64,000 nt of DNA, taken from positions 4,998,885 to 5,062,884 of the forward strand of contig LR590464.1 in assembly GCA_901472455.1 (NCBI GenBank), read 5' to 3'. Positions 14,272 to 24,427 of this stretch are shown piece by piece. Both the position numbers and the translations under genes were made by a program. Under the pieces are notes generated by a model, which saw only the letters and a program-made list of their open reading frames with translations, was not told where the DNA came from and searched no databases. Source of the stretch: Leclercia adecarboxylata. GTDB lineage: Bacteria > Pseudomonadota > Gammaproteobacteria > Enterobacterales > Enterobacteriaceae. Position 1 is the first letter of the stretch, and each line of letters starts with the position of its first letter.

Positions 14272-14348
14272 GCCACCGGGATAACCCGGTGGCGTATGCC
14301 ACTCTTTTCTTTATATGTTGCCCTTCAGGCAACCGTCGGCTGCCTGAA
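14272..14348 (-). terminator. Two hairpins between rbsB and rbsK
   Basis: Two perfect stems lie in the rbsB-rbsK gap: TTCAGGCA/TGCCTGAA at 14324-14348 and GCCACCGGG/CCCGGTGGC at 14272-14293. Neither has a strong T-run, so they look like mRNA-stabilising or attenuating structures that lower rbsK expression relative to rbsB. In E. coli the RbsZ small RNA derives from the 3' end of rbsB. Confidence 0.6.
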
Positions 14349-14355
14349 TCGCATA

Positions 14356-15246
14356 TTACTGCTTGATGACCAGTTTCAGGTCAACAGGGTATTTAGCCTG
14401 AACTTTCTCGCCCTTCAGCACTTTGTCAGCAGTCTGCACGCCAGTCGCGCCAATCTGCTCCGGCAGCTGAGCAATGGTCGCAGCCAGTTTGCCATCGTTT
14501 ACCGCTTTTTCACCATCCGGCGTACCGTCAAATCCAACCACCATCACATCAGATTTACCTGCGGTCTGCAGTGCACGCAGCGCGCCCAGCGCCATTTCAT
14601 CGTTCTGTGCGAATACCGCTTTAACGTCCGGGTGAGCAGTCAGCAGGTTCTGCATAACGTTCAGACCCTTAGTGCGGTCAAAGTCTGCTGGCTGGCTGGC
14701 CAGCACGTTGAATTTGTGGGCAGCCACAGCCTGCTGGAAGCCTTCGCCACGCTCACGCGCTGCGGAAGTTCCGGCGATGCCCTGCAGTTCGATAACTTTG
14801 GCGCCTTCGCCTGCTTTCTTGGCGATGTAGTCACCGGCGATTTTGCCGCCCAGCACGTTATCAGAGGCAATGTGGCTAACCACTTCGCCTTTAGAGGCCT
14901 GACGGTCAAGGGTGATCACCGGAATGTTAGCCTGGTTTGCCATCTTCACGGCGTTACCTACCGCGTCGGAATCGGTTGGGTTGATCAGCAGAATTTTGGT
15001 GCCGCGAACGGTTAAGTCCTGCACGTTAGCCAGCTCTTTTGCCGGGTTGTTCTGGGAATCCAGGATCACCAGGTTGTAGCCCAGTTTGTCGGCTTCTTTC
15101 TGCGCACCATCCTTCAGGGAGACGAAGAACGGGTTGTTGAGGGTAGAAACCACCAGCGCGATGGTATCTTTCGCCATGGCGTTTGCACTCACAGTTGCGC
15201 TCAGCGCGACAGCAGAAACCAGGGTAGCCAGTTTTTTCATGTTCAT
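14356..15246 (-). CDS. rbsB: RbsB periplasmic ribose-binding protein
   Basis: Solute-binding component of the RbsABC ribose importer and ligand presenter for the Trg chemoreceptor. A clear signal peptide (MNMKKLATLVSAVALSATVS, cleaved after NAMA) precedes a type I periplasmic binding fold starting KDTIALVVSTLNNPFFVSL. It has 296 residues, nearly identical to E. coli and intact. It lies between rbsC and rbsK in the operon, with hairpins after its stop. Confidence 0.98.
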   Translation of the reverse strand: MNMKKLATLVSAVALSATVSANAMAKDTIALVVSTLNNPFFVSLKDGAQKEADKLGYNLVILDSQNNPAKELANVQDLTVRGTKILLINPTDSDAVGNAVKMANQANIPVITLDRQASKGEVVSHIASDNVLGGKIAGDYIAKKAGEGAKVIELQGIAGTSAARERGEGFQQAVAAHKFNVLASQPADFDRTKGLNVMQNLLTAHPDVKAVFAQNDEMALGALRALQTAGKSDVMVVGFDGTPDGEKAVNDGKLAATIAQLPEQIGATGVQTADKVLKGEKVQAKYPVDLKLVIKQ

Positions 15247-15273
15247 ATCAAAGATGTCCTGTAGTGTCGTCAG

Positions 15274-16240
15274 TTACTGTTTTTTGTTGTCTACCAGTAC
15301 CGCCAGCAAAATCACTACCGCTTTGACGATCATCTGGTAATAGGAAGAAACACCTAACAAATTCAAACCATTGTTCAGGAAGCCGAGGATCAGCGCACCG
15401 ATCAGCGTCCCCACGATACGACCTTTACCGCCTGCCAGGCTGGTGCCGCCCAGTACGACCGCAGCGATGGCATCCAGCTCATAACCCGTACCCGCCGTTG
15501 GCTGAGCAGAGGAGAGACGTGCCACCTCGATAATGCCCGCCAGCGAAGCCAGCAGGCCGCACAGGGAGTAGACGATAACTTTGACTTTATTGACGCTGAT
15601 GCCGGACAGACGCGTTGCCGCTTCGTTACCGCCCAGAGCATAGATATAACGACCCAGGCGGGTGTGATGCAACATGTACCATGCCGCAAGGAACACCAGA
15701 CCCATGATCCAGACCGGCGTCGGAATACCCAGCGGGCGGCCGATACCGAACCAGCCAAACAGATCGGCGTTGTCGGTAAAGCCAGTGTTCACCGGACTAC
15801 CGTTGGTGTAGACCATGGTCACACCGCGCAGCAGTAACATCATTACCAGGGTGGCGATAAAGGCCTGCACGCGGCCTTTCGCCACGATCATTCCGGTGAC
15901 GGCCCCCAATTGCGGCTCCCAGCGCCAGCGCCGCTGCTACGGCCACCAGCGCGTTGACTTCAATCCCTACAATTGAAGCAGCAACCGCGCCGGTGAGCGC
16001 CAGCAGGGAACCGACGGACAGGTCGATACCCGACGTCAAAATCACCAGCGTCATCCCCACCGCCATAATGGCGTTTACGGACGTTTGCTGAAGAATGTTG
16101 AACAGGTTATTAACGGTAAAAAAGTTCGGACTCATGGTGGAGACAATCGCGATCAGCACCAGCAGGGCAATCAGCGATTTTTGTTCCAACAGCCATGCCT
16201 TAGTGAAATAACGGCGTCCAGAAACAGCCTGGGTAGTCAT
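15274..16240 (-). CDS. rbsC: RbsC ribose ABC transporter permease (one frameshift)
   Basis: Inner-membrane permease of the ribose importer, with multiple hydrophobic helices and the conserved LTSGIDLSVGSLLALTGAV segment. An extra base in the C-run at 15903-15907 breaks the frame after ALGAAIG. Correcting it joins AVTGMIVAKGRVQAFIATLV and gives 321 residues, the E. coli length. It follows rbsA by four bases. Confidence 0.94.
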
Positions 16241-16244
16241 CTTC

Positions 16245-17750
16245 TTACTCCTGATCCACGCGATTAAGCTTGCCCACAGCGGCAGCCATCAGAATTTCCT
16301 GGGTGGCCTGCTCGCGACTGAATTCACCGCCGAGATGCCCTTCATGCATGACGATAATGCGATCGCTCATGCCTAATACCTCTGGCATCTCGGAAGAGAC
16401 CAGAATGATGCTCAGCCCGTCAGCCTTAAACTGGTTGATGAGCTGATAAATTTCTTTCTTCGCCCCGACATCCACGCCACGGGTTGGCTCATCGAGGATC
16501 AGCACTTTCGGACGGGTCATCAGACCGCGGGCAATCGCCACTTTCTGCTGGTTGCCGCCGGACAGCAGACCGATAGCCTGTTCCATCGACGGCGTTTTGA
16601 CGTTAAAGAGGCGGATAAAATCGCTAACGGCCTGCTGCTCGTCTTTATGTTTCAGGCCCCCGCCGCTGCGGCTGAAGTAGCGCAGCGCGGTCAAGGACAT
16701 GTTCTCTTTCACCGACATGCCCAGTACCAGGCCATCGCGCTTACGGTCTTCGGAGATGTAGACGATACCGTTCGCCAGGCCATCCTGCGGCGTACGGGTA
16801 ACAACCTCATGGCCATCAAGCGTAACGTATCCGCTGGTGCGAGGGCTGGCACCATACAGCACCTTCATCAGCTCGGTACGCCCGGCGCCCATCAGCCCGG
16901 CCACGCCGAGGATTTCGCCCTGGCGCAGCGTAAAGGAGACATTATTTACGCCCGGGCCGCACAGGTTATCGACCTTGAGACGAATATCACCCGGCTGCTT
17001 ATCAATGCGTGGGTACTGATCTTCCAGCTTACGTCCCACCATCATCTCGATCAGCGAGTCTTCGGTCAGCGTCACCACTTCACGCTCGGCAATAAACTGC
17101 CCGTCGCGGAATACCGTCACGTCGTCGCAGATCTCGAAGATCTCTTTCATACGGTGGGAGATATAGACAATACCGCGCCCCTGGGCTTTCAGCTCGCGGA
17201 TCACGCGGAACAGGGAGTCGGTTTCGGTATCAGTGAGGGCGTCAGTCGGCTCATCCATCACGATAACCCGGGATTCGAAGCTCAGGACTTTCGCGATCTC
17301 CACCATCTGCTGATCGCCAATGGAAAGTTCGCCCACCAGCCGATCGCTTTTGAAGCGCAGGTTCAGCTTCGCCAGCAGTTTGTCGGCTTCGGCATACATC
17401 TGTTTCCAGTCGATTTTGCCAAAGCGGTTGACGAACTCACGGCCAAGGAAGATGTTCTCCGCAATGGAGAGCTGCGGGATCAGGTTTAACTCCTGGTGGA
17501 TGATGCCGATCCCGGCTTCCTGAGAGGATTTCGGGCCGTTGAAGGTGGTCTCTTTCCCCAGCCATAACAGCGAACCGGCGTCGCGTTGATAGATGCCGGT
17601 CAGCACTTTCATCATCGTGGATTTGCCTGCGCCGTTTTCACCGACCAGCGCCATCACGCGGCCAGCATAAACGTTGAGTGCGGCACCGGAGAGGGCTTTG
17701 ACGCCCGGGAACGATTTATCGATCCCTTTCAGTTGCAGTAGTGCGTCCAT
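16245..17750 (-). CDS. rbsA: RbsA ribose importer ATPase (tandem ABC domains)
   Basis: Energises ribose uptake with RbsB and RbsC. Two ABC domains are visible: N-terminal Walker A GENGAGKST and Walker B VIVMDEPT, then C-terminal LSGGNQQKVAIARG and VLILDEPT. The C-terminal domain has the degenerate Walker A usual in this monosaccharide subfamily. I choose the ATG at 17750 (MDALLQLKGIDKSFPG, GAGG five bases upstream), giving 501 residues as in E. coli. The in-frame extension to 17795 overlaps rbsD and is not native. Confidence 0.97.
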   Translation of the reverse strand: MDALLQLKGIDKSFPGVKALSGAALNVYAGRVMALVGENGAGKSTMMKVLTGIYQRDAGSLLWLGKETTFNGPKSSQEAGIGIIHQELNLIPQLSIAENIFLGREFVNRFGKIDWKQMYAEADKLLAKLNLRFKSDRLVGELSIGDQQMVEIAKVLSFESRVIVMDEPTDALTDTETDSLFRVIRELKAQGRGIVYISHRMKEIFEICDDVTVFRDGQFIAEREVVTLTEDSLIEMMVGRKLEDQYPRIDKQPGDIRLKVDNLCGPGVNNVSFTLRQGEILGVAGLMGAGRTELMKVLYGASPRTSGYVTLDGHEVVTRTPQDGLANGIVYISEDRKRDGLVLGMSVKENMSLTALRYFSRSGGGLKHKDEQQAVSDFIRLFNVKTPSMEQAIGLLSGGNQQKVAIARGLMTRPKVLILDEPTRGVDVGAKKEIYQLINQFKADGLSIILVSSEMPEVLGMSDRIIVMHEGHLGGEFSREQATQEILMAAAVGKLNRVDQE

Positions 17751-17757
17751 GGTGGCC

Positions 17758-18177
17758 TCAGAAAGTGACGCCAGCACAGAGAATGATATTCGCATACGGG
17801 GAACACTCCCCGCTGCGGATAACCGCCTGGCTTTCAGCGGTATTTTTCTTGAACTGTTCGTGCGTTATATAACTAATTTTTATGGTGTTTCCCTGGTGTT
17901 GTTGCAGTTGCTTGATATGGCCAAGCAACGTTTCGTGGAGCTGCGGATTATGTTGTTTGATTTCCGTTGCGAGAATGGCTTCCTCAACCTGCATCTCGGT
18001 TGTCACCACATCCAGCACCTGCATAAACGAGGGCACGCCCTGCGTTAAAGCCAGATCAATACGCGTTGTGCTATGAGGGATGGGTAAACCTGCATCACAC
18101 ACGACCAGCGTATCGGTATGCCCGAGACGGGAGATAACCGATGAGACTTCAGAGTTGAGTACCGTGCCTTTCTTCAT
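17758..18177 (-). CDS. rbsD: RbsD D-ribose pyranase
   Basis: Interconverts the pyranose and furanose forms of ribose so that ribokinase receives its substrate. It has 139 residues like E. coli RbsD, starting MKKGTVLNSEVSSVISRLGHTD, with the conserved CDAGLPIP motif. It is the first gene of the rbsDACBK-R operon, seven bases before rbsA and just downstream of an RbsR operator. Confidence 0.97.
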   Translation of the reverse strand: MKKGTVLNSEVSSVISRLGHTDTLVVCDAGLPIPHSTTRIDLALTQGVPSFMQVLDVVTTEMQVEEAILATEIKQHNPQLHETLLGHIKQLQQHQGNTIKISYITHEQFKKNTAESQAVIRSGECSPYANIILCAGVTF

Positions 18178-18191
18178 ATTCTTGCTCCACT

Positions 18192-18207
18192 AGCGAAACG
18201 TTTCGCT
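18192..18207 (-). promoter_or_regulatory. RbsR operator 1
   Basis: Perfect 16-base palindrome AGCGAAACGTTTCGCT, identical to the core of the known E. coli rbs operator, 14 bases upstream of the rbsD start. RbsR bound here would block rbs transcription until ribose is present. Confidence 0.85.
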
Positions 18208-18271
18208 GAAGCCAGTTTAATCTTACCGATGCGCAGAAAACCATCATGGCGTTGCAGATTTGTGATCGCCG

Positions 18272-18286
18272 TCGAAACGTTTCGCT
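18272..18286 (-). promoter_or_regulatory. Second RbsR-like operator
   Basis: TCGAAACGTTTCGCT contains the palindromic core CGAAACGTTTCG, centred about 79 bases upstream of operator 1. Two operators spaced this way could allow DNA looping by a LacI-family repressor. A TGTGA half-site for CRP lies just beside it at 18261-18265. Confidence 0.65.
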
Positions 18287-18312
18287 AAGTGAAATGCGGG
18301 GGAGTTAAATGC

Positions 18313-18342
18313 AAAACGGTAACCCTCTGGTTACCGTTTTTT
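18313..18342. terminator. Terminator between rbs promoter region and kup
   Basis: AAAACGGTAACC / GGTTACCGTTTTTT stem with runs on both sides. It lies upstream of the rbs operators and downstream of kup, and would stop kup transcription before the rbs promoter. Confidence 0.8.
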
Positions 18343-18403
18343 ATGTTTGCCCCCACACTCTGTTTTAGAGGGTTAAAGTGAGGGCATCAGGCCGTACCAG
18401 GAC

Positions 18404-20272
18404 TTAAATCTCGACCTGGGTGCCTAACTCAATCACCCGGTTAGGCGGGATCTCGAACTGGTCGGGCGCACGCAGGGCATTACGCTGGAGGATAAGGTAG
18501 AGTTTGCCGCGCAGACGCAGATACCACGGACGTTTGCCAATGATCAGCGACTCGTGCGACATAAAGAACGAGGTCTCCATCATTCGGCAGCTTAAGCCTT
18601 CCAGGCCGCAGCGGTGGAACACTTCTTCCACGTTCGGCGTTTCACGCCAGCCATAGCTTGCCACCACCCGCCAGAAGGTGGGCGACAGTTGCTCTATCTG
18701 CACGCGGCGGACGTTGTGCACATAAGGTGCATCTTCGGTACGCAGCGTCAGCAGGATCACCCGCTCATGCAGCACTTTGTTGTGCTTGAGGTTGTGCATC
18801 AGGGCAAACGGAATGACGTTCAGCGCACGCGACATATACACGGCGGTGCCCGGTACGCGAACCGGCGGAGATTTCTCCAGCGAGACGATCATCGCATCCA
18901 GAGAATTACCGTGTTCGTGCATCCGGCGCAGCAGGCGGAAACGCTCGCTCTTCCAGGTCGTCATGATAATGAACATGACTAAGCCGAGCGTCAGCGGTAG
19001 CCAGCCGCCGGAGATAATCTTGTCGAGGTTAGCCGAGAACAGAGGAATATCGATACACAGGAAGCCCACCAGAATCATCGCCACCAGGAATTTATTCCAG
19101 TGCCAGTTCCGGTACGCCACCGTGGTGGAGAGGATTGAGGTCAGCACCATCGTCCCCGTAACGGCAATACCGTAGGCTGCCGCCAGGTTGCTGGAGTGCT
19201 CGAAGCTGACGATAACAATCACCACCGCGAAATAGAGCAGCCAGTTAATGAACGGGATGTAGATCTGGCCGGACTCCATCTCTGAGGTATGAATGATGCG
19301 CATCGGCGACAGATAGCCAAGACGCACTGCCTGGCGCGTCAGGGAGAAGACGCCAGAAATCACCGCCTGAGAAGCAATCACGGTTGCCAGCGTCGCGAGG
19401 ATCAGCATCGGCACCAGCGCCCAGTCCGGCGCCAGCAGGAAGAACGGGTTTTTTATCGCTTCCGGGTGTTTGAGCAGCAGCGCCCCCTGGCCGAAGTAGT
19501 TCAGCACCAGCGACGGCAGCACCACAATAAACCATGCCACACGAATAGGCAGTTTACCGAAGTGCCCCATATCGGCATACAGCGCCTCCACCCCGGTGAT
19601 AGACAGCACCACAGCACCCAGCGCGATAAACGACACGGTTTTGTATTCGAGGAAGAAGTGTACCGCCCACATCGGGTTTAGGGCATGCAGCACGTCCGGG
19701 TTAGCAATAATGCTGCGTAATCCCAGTACCGCCAGGATCAGGAACCAGGCCAGCATAATCGGCGCGAAGAGTTTCCCCACCAGCCCGGTACCGTGTTTCT
19801 GGATCACAAACAGCAAGGTCAGCACAATTATGGCCAGCGGAACGACCCACTCTTCAAGCTGCGGCGCAACAATCTCCAGCCCTTCGATTGCCGATAGCAC
19901 CGAGATAGCCGGCGTGATAACCACTTCGCCATAGAAGAAGCTGCCCCCAATCAGGCCGATAATCACCAGGAAGGAGGTCATTTTGGGCGAGGTGTTGCGC
20001 CCGGCCAACGACATTAAGGTCAGGATCCCACCTTCACCGGCGTTATCTGCGCGCATAACGAAGGAGAGATATTTAACGGAGACAACTAAGATCAGGAGCC
20101 AAAAGATGAGAGACAAAAAACCAAACACAGCGTCGCGTTCGACGCCAAAACCAAACTGACCGGACAAACATTCACGAAGCGTATAAAGCGGGCTGGTGCC
20201 GATATCACCGTAGACAACCCCAATCGCCGCGAGTGTGATTGCGGGTAATGATTGCTTATTATCAGTGCTCAT
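18404..20272 (-). CDS. kup: Kup (TrkD) low-affinity potassium:proton symporter
   Basis: Constitutive K+ uptake system, also the main Cs+ entry route in E. coli. It has 622 residues with about twelve hydrophobic helices (first segment ITLAAIGVVYGDIGTSPLYT) and a hydrophilic C-terminal domain, the same length as E. coli. The frame is intact. It is divergent from ravA and monocistronic in appearance, with a terminator downstream. Confidence 0.98.
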   Translation of the reverse strand: MSTDNKQSLPAITLAAIGVVYGDIGTSPLYTLRECLSGQFGFGVERDAVFGFLSLIFWLLILVVSVKYLSFVMRADNAGEGGILTLMSLAGRNTSPKMTSFLVIIGLIGGSFFYGEVVITPAISVLSAIEGLEIVAPQLEEWVVPLAIIVLTLLFVIQKHGTGLVGKLFAPIMLAWFLILAVLGLRSIIANPDVLHALNPMWAVHFFLEYKTVSFIALGAVVLSITGVEALYADMGHFGKLPIRVAWFIVVLPSLVLNYFGQGALLLKHPEAIKNPFFLLAPDWALVPMLILATLATVIASQAVISGVFSLTRQAVRLGYLSPMRIIHTSEMESGQIYIPFINWLLYFAVVIVIVSFEHSSNLAAAYGIAVTGTMVLTSILSTTVAYRNWHWNKFLVAMILVGFLCIDIPLFSANLDKIISGGWLPLTLGLVMFIIMTTWKSERFRLLRRMHEHGNSLDAMIVSLEKSPPVRVPGTAVYMSRALNVIPFALMHNLKHNKVLHERVILLTLRTEDAPYVHNVRRVQIEQLSPTFWRVVASYGWRETPNVEEVFHRCGLEGLSCRMMETSFFMSHESLIIGKRPWYLRLRGKLYLILQRNALRAPDQFEIPPNRVIELGTQVEI

Positions 20273-20443
20273 AGACTAGTCTTTTCGTTTATATAACAAA
20301 TGTGTGCTTAGTCCCTTGGCCCACAAAAAGCGCACAGTATGCACGATTAATCGTAGAATCGTACCCCTAAATGTACCCGCATTAACATAGCGCAAAGAAA
20401 ATAGCACCGTAGTTCAGGCTATTACCAGCCCAGAACGAAACGT

Positions 20444-20450
20444 CTATACT
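20444..20450 (+). promoter_or_regulatory. Probable sigma-S type -10 of the ravA-viaA promoter
   Basis: CTATACT, the extended -10 preferred by sigma-S, lies about 44 bases upstream of ravA. ravA-viaA in E. coli is sigma-S dependent. No clear -35 is needed or seen. Confidence 0.55.
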
Positions 20451-20493
20451 CGCTTCAATTAGCCGGGTTTACGGCGAAGGATGCAAAACAATT

Positions 20494-21989
20494 ATGGCTC
20501 ACACTCATTTATTAGCAGAAAGAATTTCCCGTCTCAGCGGCGCGCTGGAAAAAGGGCTATTTGAACGTAGCCATGCCATCCGCCTTTGTTTACTGGCAGC
20601 ACTGAGCGGCGAAAGTGTCTTTCTGCTGGGGCCGCCCGGTATAGCAAAAAGCCTGATTGCCCGCAGGCTGAAATTCGCGTTTCAGCATGCCAGAGCTTTT
20701 GAGTATCTGATGACCCGCTTTTCCACCCCGGAAGAGGTGTTCGGTCCGCTCTCTATCCAGGCCTTAAAAGATGAAGGACGGTATGAGCGTTTGACGGCAG
20801 GTTATCTGCCGGAAGCGGAGATCGTTTTTCTCGATGAAATCTGGAAAGCCGGCCGGCGATCCTGAACACCCTGCTCACAGCCATCAACGAACGCCGGTTC
20901 CGCAACGGCGCGTTTGAGGAGAAAATCCCGATGCGCCTGCTGGTGGCGGCCTCCAACGAACTGCCGGAAGCCGACAGCAGTCTCGAAGCCTTATATGACC
21001 GCATGCTGATCCGCCTGTGGCTCGACAAAGTGCAGGACAAAGCGAACTTCCGCTCGCTGCTGATTAGCCAGCAGGATGAAAACGATAACCCGGTGCCCGC
21101 CACACTGCAGGTGACGGACGAGGAGTACCAGCAGTGGCAGCAGGACATCGGCAAAATCAAACTGCCAGATGCGGTATTTGACCTTGTCTATATGCTGCGC
21201 CAACAGCTTGATGCCCTGCCGGGCGCACCTTACGTCTCCGATCGTCGCTGGAAGAAAGCCATTCGCCTGCTGCAGGCCAGCGCCCTGTTTAGCGGTCGCG
21301 ATGCGGTTGCGCCTATTGATTTGATCCTGCTGAAGGATTGCCTGTGGCATGACGCCAACGGTATGCATCTGATGCAGCAGCAGCTGGAAATATTGATGAC
21401 CGGGCACGCCTGGGGACAGCAGGAGATGCTGAACCAGCTCGGGGCCATCACCCAGCGCCGCCTTCAGCTTCAGCAGCAGCAAAGCGATAAAACTGCCCTG
21501 CGCGTTAATCGTCAGAGCGGTATGTTCGCCCGTCGCCCGCATTACGAATTACCGGCCGAACTGAGCGATACCACGCTGACGCTGCTCCTCCAGCAGCCCC
21601 TCAAGCTCCATGATATGCAAGTCATTCACATCACGGTTGAGCGTGAAGCCCTGTCGCTGTGGTTGAGTAAAGGTGGCGAGATCCGCGGCAAACTCAACGG
21701 TATTGGCTTTGCCCAGCAGCTCAATATGGAAGTGGACGGCAGTCTGCATCTGGTGATCCGCGACATCAGCCTGCAGGGATCGCGCCTTGCGCTGCCCGGC
21801 ACCGCCTCTGATAGCGTCCCGGAAGAGATCAAACAGCAGCTGGAAGCGCTGGATAATCAGTGGCACCTTCAGCACACCCGCTTTAGCGAGCAGCAAAAAT
21901 GCCTGTTTATCCACAGCGACTGGCTGGGGCGAATTGAGTCCAGCCTGCAGGACGTAAGCGCGCAGATCAAACAGGCGCGTCAATGCTGA
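20494..21989 (+). CDS. ravA: RavA MoxR-family AAA+ ATPase (one frameshift)
   Basis: Hexameric MoxR ATPase that works with ViaA and, in E. coli, binds the lysine decarboxylase CadA/LdcI and influences respiratory complexes and aminoglycoside uptake. Walker A is GPPGIAKS and Walker B VFLDEIWK. One base is missing at about 20849-20855. Restoring it continues the frame as KAGPAILNTLLTAINERRF and yields 498 residues, the E. coli length. The stop overlaps the viaA start by seven bases, so translation is coupled. Confidence 0.94.
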
Positions 21990-23434
21990 CGCTGGACACA
22001 CTCAACGTTATGCTTGCCGTCGGTGAGGAGGGCATGATCGAAGAGATCATCCTTACCCTGCTGGCTTCGCCGCAACTGGCGATCTTTTTTGAAAAGTTCC
22101 CGCGGCTTAAAACCGCCATTACAGACGATCTCCCGCGCTGGCGGGACAATTTACGCAAAAGACTGAAAGAGACCCGCGTACCGCCAGAACTCACCGAAGA
22201 GGTGATGTGTTATCAGCAGAGCCAGCTGCTCTCCACGCCTCAGTTGATCGTCCAGCTCCCGCAGATTTTAACCCTGCTGGACAGGCTTCACTCCCCCTAC
22301 GCCAGCCAGGCGCGACAACTGGTCGTGGATAACGCCACCTTTACGCCCGCCCTGCATACCTTGTTTTTACAGCGCTGGCGGTTGAGCCTGGTGGTGCAGG
22401 CCACCTCCCTCAATCAGCAGTTGATGGAAGAAGAGCGCGAACAGCTGCTCAGCGAAGTGCAGGAGCGCATGACCTTAGCCGGTGCGCTGGAGCCCGTGCT
22501 GGTGGAGAATGAAAACGCGGCCGGACGGCTGTGGGATATGAGCGCCGGTCAGTTAAAGCGTGGCGATTATCAGTTAATTGTCCGCTATGGCGACTTCCTC
22601 GCCCAGCAGCCGGAGCTGATGCAACTGGCGGAACAGCTGGGACGTTCGCGGGAGGCAAAGTCAGTGCCAAAAAAGGATGCCCCGCTGGAAACCTTCCGCA
22701 CTCTGGTGCGCGAACCGGCGACAGTGCCGGAGCAAGTGGACGGACTGCAGCAGAGCGACGATATTCTGCGCCTGCTGCCACCCGAACTGGCCACCCTGGG
22801 CATTACGGAACTGGAATATGAATTTTACCGTCGGCTGGTGGAGAAGCAGCTCCTGACCTACCGGCTGCATGGCGATGCCTGGCGGGAGAAGGTCAGCCAA
22901 CGCCCGGCCGTACATCAGGATTTCGACGAACAGCCGCGTGGGCCGTTTATTGTCTGCGTGGATACCTCCGGTTCGATGGGCGGTTTTAATGAACAGTGCG
23001 CCAAAGCCTTTTGCCTGGCACTGATGCGGGTGGCGCTGGCTGACAGACGGCGCTGTTTCATTATGCTGTTTTCCAGCGAGGTGGTGGGCTACGAGCTGTC
23101 GGGCCAGCACGGCCTCGAACAGGCGATCCGCTTCTTAAGCCAGCGCTTTCGCGGCGGGACCGATCTCGCCAGCTGTTTTCGTGCCATCATCGAGCGGATG
23201 CAGGGCGGAGAGTGGTATGACGCCGATGCGGTAGTGATCTCGGATTTTATTGCCCAGCGGCTGCCGGATGAGGTGGTGAGTCAAGTGAAGGTGTTGCAGC
23301 GGGAACATCAACATCGTTTCCATGCGGTGGCAATGTCCGCACATGGAAAACCCGGCATCATGCGCATCTTCGATCATATCTGGCGCTTTGATACCGGGTT
23401 GCGTAGCCGCCTGTTGCGGCGCTGGAAACGTTAA
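21983..23434 (+). CDS. viaA: ViaA von Willebrand factor A domain partner of RavA
   Basis: 483 residues, matching E. coli ViaA. The N-terminal helical part is followed by a C-terminal VWA domain whose metal-ion site DTSGSMGG is present at about residues 326-333. It stimulates RavA ATPase activity and acts with it at the membrane on respiratory enzymes. The frame is intact. Its stop abuts the stop of convergent asnA. Confidence 0.97.
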   Translation: MLTLDTLNVMLAVGEEGMIEEIILTLLASPQLAIFFEKFPRLKTAITDDLPRWRDNLRKRLKETRVPPELTEEVMCYQQSQLLSTPQLIVQLPQILTLLDRLHSPYASQARQLVVDNATFTPALHTLFLQRWRLSLVVQATSLNQQLMEEEREQLLSEVQERMTLAGALEPVLVENENAAGRLWDMSAGQLKRGDYQLIVRYGDFLAQQPELMQLAEQLGRSREAKSVPKKDAPLETFRTLVREPATVPEQVDGLQQSDDILRLLPPELATLGITELEYEFYRRLVEKQLLTYRLHGDAWREKVSQRPAVHQDFDEQPRGPFIVCVDTSGSMGGFNEQCAKAFCLALMRVALADRRRCFIMLFSSEVVGYELSGQHGLEQAIRFLSQRFRGGTDLASCFRAIIERMQGGEWYDADAVVISDFIAQRLPDEVVSQVKVLQREHQHRFHAVAMSAHGKPGIMRIFDHIWRFDTGLRSRLLRRWKR

Positions 23435-24427
23435 TTACAGCAGCGCATCCACGCTGTCACGTACCTGCTGCGGCCATACGCCACACTGGACCTGTCCGAT
23501 ATGGGACAGCTGCAGCAGTAACATGGTCAGGCGAGACTGGCCGATGCCGCCGCCGATAGTCTGCGGCATCTCGCCACGCAGCAGCGCCTGGTGCCACTCC
23601 AGCTTCAGACGATCTTCATCACCGGTGATAGCCAGCTGACGCTGCAGCGCTTCGGCGTCGACGCGGATCCCCATGGAAGACAGCTCGAACGCATCTTCCA
23701 GCACCGGGTTCCACACCAGAATATCCCCGTTCAGACCCGCCAGGCCGCTTTCGCCTTCGCTGCTCCAGTCATCATAATCCGGCGCACGGACGTCATGGCG
23801 CTGACCATGAGACAGCTTGCCGCCGATGCCAATCAGGAATACGGCGCCCAGCTCTTTAGCGATCGCACGCTCACGGCCTTTGGCATCCAGATCCGGGAAA
23901 CGGGTCAGGAGATCCTGGCTATGAACAAACTGGATCGTCTCTGGCAGGAACGGCGTCAGACCAAACTCTTTGCTGACTGCCGCTTCGGTTTCTTTAATCC
24001 CGGCATAAATTGCTTCTACCGTTGCTTTCAGCGTACGGGTATGGCGCTCGCCATCACCCATTACGCGTTCCCAGTCCCACTGGTCAACGTAAACAGAGTG
24101 AATAGCAGTAAGACGGTCTTCATCGGGGCGAAGAGCTTTCATGTGCGTGTAAAGCCCTTCGCCCGCGCTGAAGTCGTGTTGTCCCAGGGTTTGACGCTTC
24201 CACTTCGCGAGGGAATGAACCACTTCGAACTGGGCATCTGGCAGTGTTTTCACTTTCACCTGTACCGCTTTTTCGCAACCAGACAGGTTGTCCTGCGTCC
24301 CGTCGCCCACGCGGCTTAAGATCGGAGCCTGGACTTCAATAAGACCAAGCTTCTCTTCCAGCTGGCGGGAAAAATGGGATTTAACGAAACTGATCTGGCG
24401 TTGTTGTGCGATGTAAGCGGTTTTCAT
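23435..24427 (-). CDS. asnA: AsnA ammonia-dependent asparagine synthetase
   Basis: Forms asparagine from aspartate, ammonia and ATP through an aspartyl-AMP intermediate. The fold is like class II aminoacyl-tRNA synthetases. It has 330 residues, starting MKTAYIAQQRQISFVKSHF as in E. coli, and is intact. It is divergent from asnC, the asparagine-responsive activator of asnA, and the 150-base gap must contain both promoters. Confidence 0.98.
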   Translation of the reverse strand: MKTAYIAQQRQISFVKSHFSRQLEEKLGLIEVQAPILSRVGDGTQDNLSGCEKAVQVKVKTLPDAQFEVVHSLAKWKRQTLGQHDFSAGEGLYTHMKALRPDEDRLTAIHSVYVDQWDWERVMGDGERHTRTLKATVEAIYAGIKETEAAVSKEFGLTPFLPETIQFVHSQDLLTRFPDLDAKGRERAIAKELGAVFLIGIGGKLSHGQRHDVRAPDYDDWSSEGESGLAGLNGDILVWNPVLEDAFELSSMGIRVDAEALQRQLAITGDEDRLKLEWHQALLRGEMPQTIGGGIGQSRLTMLLLQLSHIGQVQCGVWPQQVRDSVDALL

